Below, one piece after another: positions 41,684 through 43,266 of a stretch of 43,266 bases of DNA. Location of the stretch: the NCBI GenBank assembly GCA_913061285.1, contig CAJXVR010000018.1:1-43266 (forward strand), given 5' to 3'. Under the pieces are notes generated by a model. That model had not been told where the DNA came from and ran no database searches. It worked only from the letters and a program-made list of their open reading frames with translations. The position numbers were made by a program, and so were the translations under genes. The DNA comes from an uncultured Verrucomicrobiota bacterium (GTDB lineage Bacteria; Verrucomicrobiota; Verrucomicrobiia; Limisphaerales; AAA164-E04). Position 1 is the first letter of the stretch. Each line of letters starts with the position of its first letter.

Positions 41684-42679
41684 TTAAATTGATAGGGCGA
41701 GCATTCGATCGATCGGAGCTCTGGCCTTGTCGATGAGATCCTGAGAGAGTTCGACTTGTGGACTTAAATTCTCCATGCACGAGAGCAATTTTGGCAAGGT
41801 GTTCATTTTCATATAACGGCACTCATTGCAGCGGCATGAATCGGTTGGCGCTGGAATGAATTCCTTCCCAGGGCATTCTTTTTGAAGGCGATGAAGCATG
41901 CCGGCCTCCGTAGCGATGATCAGTGCTTTTGCCTCCGATTTTTGGCAAAACGTTACCATTTTTTCCGTAGAACAGATTTCGTCCGCTAGTAATCGAACCG
42001 ATTTTGTGCACTCCGGATGAGCGACTAGAGGCGCATCGGGGTGGGTCTTGCGGATTTCCATGATCGAATCATGGGTGAACTCGACGTGCGCATAACAGTT
42101 CCCTTGCCAGAGGGTCATCGGGCGATTCGTCTGTTCAGTAACCCAGGCACCGAGGTTTTCATCTGGAACAAAGAGCAGATCACGATCGGTTGGGGCGGCT
42201 TCGACGATTTTCTTGGCATTCCCGCTGGTGCAGATGACGTCACTCAGAGCCTTAACTTCGGCACTGCAATTAATGTAGGCAATCGTATAGAAATTGGGGT
42301 TGTTTGCTTGAAAAGCCTTCAGTTTATCGGCAGGACAACTTTGCTCTAGGGAACATCCGGCGTCTCGATCTGGTAGAATCACCGTCTTTGACGGATTCAG
42401 AATCTTCGCCGTTTCTGCCATGAAGTGGACCCCACAAAAGACGATAACATCCGCTTTTGTCTCCGCTGCTTGCTGGGAGAGTCCGAGAGAGTCTCCAACG
42501 TAATCCGCGAGATCTTGAATTTCTGGGATTTGGTAATTGTGCGCCAAGATCACTGCGTTGAGCTCTTTCTTCACGCGAAGGATCTCTTGCGATATCTTAT
42601 CCAGATGCGCTGGCGCTGCTGGCTCACGGATGGTGAAGTCTGCTCCACCACGATTTTCAAGTGTGATCGTGTCACCCAT
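41684..42679 (-). CDS. nadA: quinolinate synthase NadA
   Basis: A 331-residue [4Fe-4S] enzyme that condenses iminoaspartate with dihydroxyacetone phosphate to quinolinate in NAD biosynthesis. The opening AVILAHNYQIPEIQDLADYVGDSLGLSQQA is diagnostic. Likely cluster Cys are C82 (VFCGVHFMAET), C195 (WQGNCYAHV) and C287 in the final SCRCNECRYMKMNTL block, a three-domain arrangement. HPECTKSVRLLAD is the substrate motif. ATG 42679 is preferred to a TTG at 42715 that would add 12 residues. nadB and nadC are not in the window. Confidence 0.96.
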   Translation of the reverse strand: MGDTITLENRGGADFTIREPAAPAHLDKISQEILRVKKELNAVILAHNYQIPEIQDLADYVGDSLGLSQQAAETKADVIVFCGVHFMAETAKILNPSKTVILPDRDAGCSLEQSCPADKLKAFQANNPNFYTIAYINCSAEVKALSDVICTSGNAKKIVEAAPTDRDLLFVPDENLGAWVTEQTNRPMTLWQGNCYAHVEFTHDSIMEIRKTHPDAPLVAHPECTKSVRLLADEICSTEKMVTFCQKSEAKALIIATEAGMLHRLQKECPGKEFIPAPTDSCRCNECRYMKMNTLPKLLSCMENLSPQVELSQDLIDKARAPIDRMLALSI

Positions 42680-42833
42680 CGAAGGAGTGTATCGAGCTCG
42701 ACCCTCGCTTGGCAACGATTAGTCTCGGATGAAATTGTAAGGAGCCGCGGTCAGTAGGTTTCGAGAGGGATTCCAAAGGAATGTTGAGGCCCCTTTTCGG
42801 TATTTCCTCGCTCAAGTTTCGGGTGCTACATAG

Positions 42834-42869
42834 ACTGACGATTCATTCGTCAGTAAAGAAGCTTTACTG
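42834..42869. promoter_or_regulatory. two overlapping, mutually exclusive hairpins upstream of the terminal gene
   Basis: ACTGACGA (42834-42841) pairs with TCGTCAGT (42847-42854) around TTCAT. CAGTAAAG (42851-42858) pairs with CTTTACTG (42862-42869) around AAG. The bases CAGT at 42851-42854 belong to both stems, so only one hairpin can form at a time. The second stem ends 29 bp before the ATG of the terminal gene. This could be an attenuator-like leader or paired operators. Confidence 0.6.
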
Positions 42870-42898
42870 GTGGTGGTATCAATTGAGATTATTGAAGC

Positions 42899-43266
42899 AT
42901 GGGTTCGAATTCTTATCAGTGGCGTGATCCGAATGTCGGGACGATTTTGCAACCGGACGGGTGGGTTCTATCTCGGCGAATAAGTGCTCGGACGTCGGGA
43001 CAGCAATGGCTAGCAAGCGACGAGTCATCTGGAACCGAGGTGATCATTTATTTCCCTTCACCGGCGATGGTTAAGGATGAAGTCCTGTTAGATGAGTGGA
43101 TCCGGCGATCAATTCGTATCGGCAAGGAATCGAGTCCAGTTTTTCAGCGATTGCTAGGTGTTGTCTCAAGCGGCGTTGAGTGGCCCTTCGCCGTGATTCA
43201 GTCGATCGAGGGCTTGGATCTGAATCATTTTCGCCTCTCCTTAGAGAATCGGATGATCCCGCTTTC
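42899..43266 (+). CDS. truncated protein of unknown function, kinase-like N-lobe possible (3' end missing)
   Basis: An open frame from ATG 42899 to the window end with no stop (122 complete codons). It starts MGSNSYQWRDPNVGTILQPD and continues with GWVLSRRISARTSGQQWLASDESSGTEVIIYFP and VKDEVLLDEWIRRSIRIGKESSPVFQRLLGVV and FAVIQSIEGLDL. The order of strands, the WLASDESSGTEVIIYF stretch and a helix followed by an extended 'I-Q-S-I-E-G' hinge resemble the N-lobe of a eukaryotic-type protein kinase without a clear glycine loop or catalytic Lys, so it may be a pseudokinase. This is a weak assignment; the gene continues beyond the window. Confidence 0.55.
   Translation, partial: MGSNSYQWRDPNVGTILQPDGWVLSRRISARTSGQQWLASDESSGTEVIIYFPSPAMVKDEVLLDEWIRRSIRIGKESSPVFQRLLGVVSSGVEWPFAVIQSIEGLDLNHFRLSLENRMIPL

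Noticed and set aside
1-43266. tRNA genes, CRISPR arrays, insertion sequences or prophage
   Set aside because: Reading both strands gave no cloverleaf with a TTCGA arm, no spaced direct repeats and no transposase or phage protein signatures; a dedicated RNA and repeat scan would be needed for certainty.

Overview
The window looks like a piece of a Verrucomicrobiota (PVC superphylum) draft genome of moderate GC, probably from an aquatic, polysaccharide-degrading bacterium. Supporting signs are a PVC-type membrane-bound dehydrogenase fused to DUF1080 and a cytochrome c domain, a heparan-type sulfatase, Tat-exported Gfo/Idh/MocA oxidoreductase, two EF-hand/CotH proteins, two DUF5069 proteins and an ImuA-ImuB-DnaE2 mutasome. 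This taxonomic call is inference from gene content. The first ~43 bases are not biological: positions 10-43 match the Illumina Nextera read-2 adapter, so the contig really begins at about base 44, inside a dehydrogenase gene.

Layout. 44-1429 (+): truncated D-amino-acid dehydrogenase and a VOC protein. 1646-6038 (-): a tight sulfatase, M14 carboxypeptidase, esterase operon. 6229-9963 (+): a 1244-residue multidomain secreted PVC protein, divergent from that operon. 9987-12696 (+): GNAT acetyltransferase, a Cys-rich protein of unknown function and MtfA peptidase in a close-packed run, followed by a secreted sialidase (12781-13923). 13986-15956 (-): hybrid histidine kinase whose N-terminal receiver looks degenerate. 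16038-21375 (-): dnaE2, imuB and imuA, transcribed imuA to dnaE2. 21656-24443: thioredoxin-fold protein, Gfo/Idh/MocA oxidoreductase, a small four-Cys ORF and a Bcp peroxiredoxin. 24723-28871: two convergent CotH-family proteins separated by a perfect 13-bp-stem inverted repeat.

28954-31174 (+) is a compact redox cluster: two very small membrane proteins, a ferric-reductase-like/Rieske fusion and a one-TM protein with a CH...HxxCxxxC motif. Then come YacG, a proline/glutamate-linker protein and a DUF5069 protein ended by a strong intrinsic terminator. 32818-39652 (+) holds a TIGR04282-type glycosyltransferase, a TetR regulator, a small unknown protein, a second DUF5069 protein, and an RND exporter, LolA-like protein, outer-membrane-barrel operon. 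Three near-identical 20-bp palindromes lie before the tetR gene, the small unknown gene and the RND gene; the last sits between recognisable -35 and -10 elements. This is a self-contained, apparently TetR-controlled envelope export regulon and is the best candidate for an undescribed system here. The window ends with a GT4 glycosyltransferase (-), a Tudor/CarD-like unknown protein (+), NadA (-), and a truncated gene preceded by two mutually exclusive hairpins.

No tRNA, rRNA, CRISPR array, insertion sequence or prophage was seen, and no gene-free stretch exceeds 300 bases.
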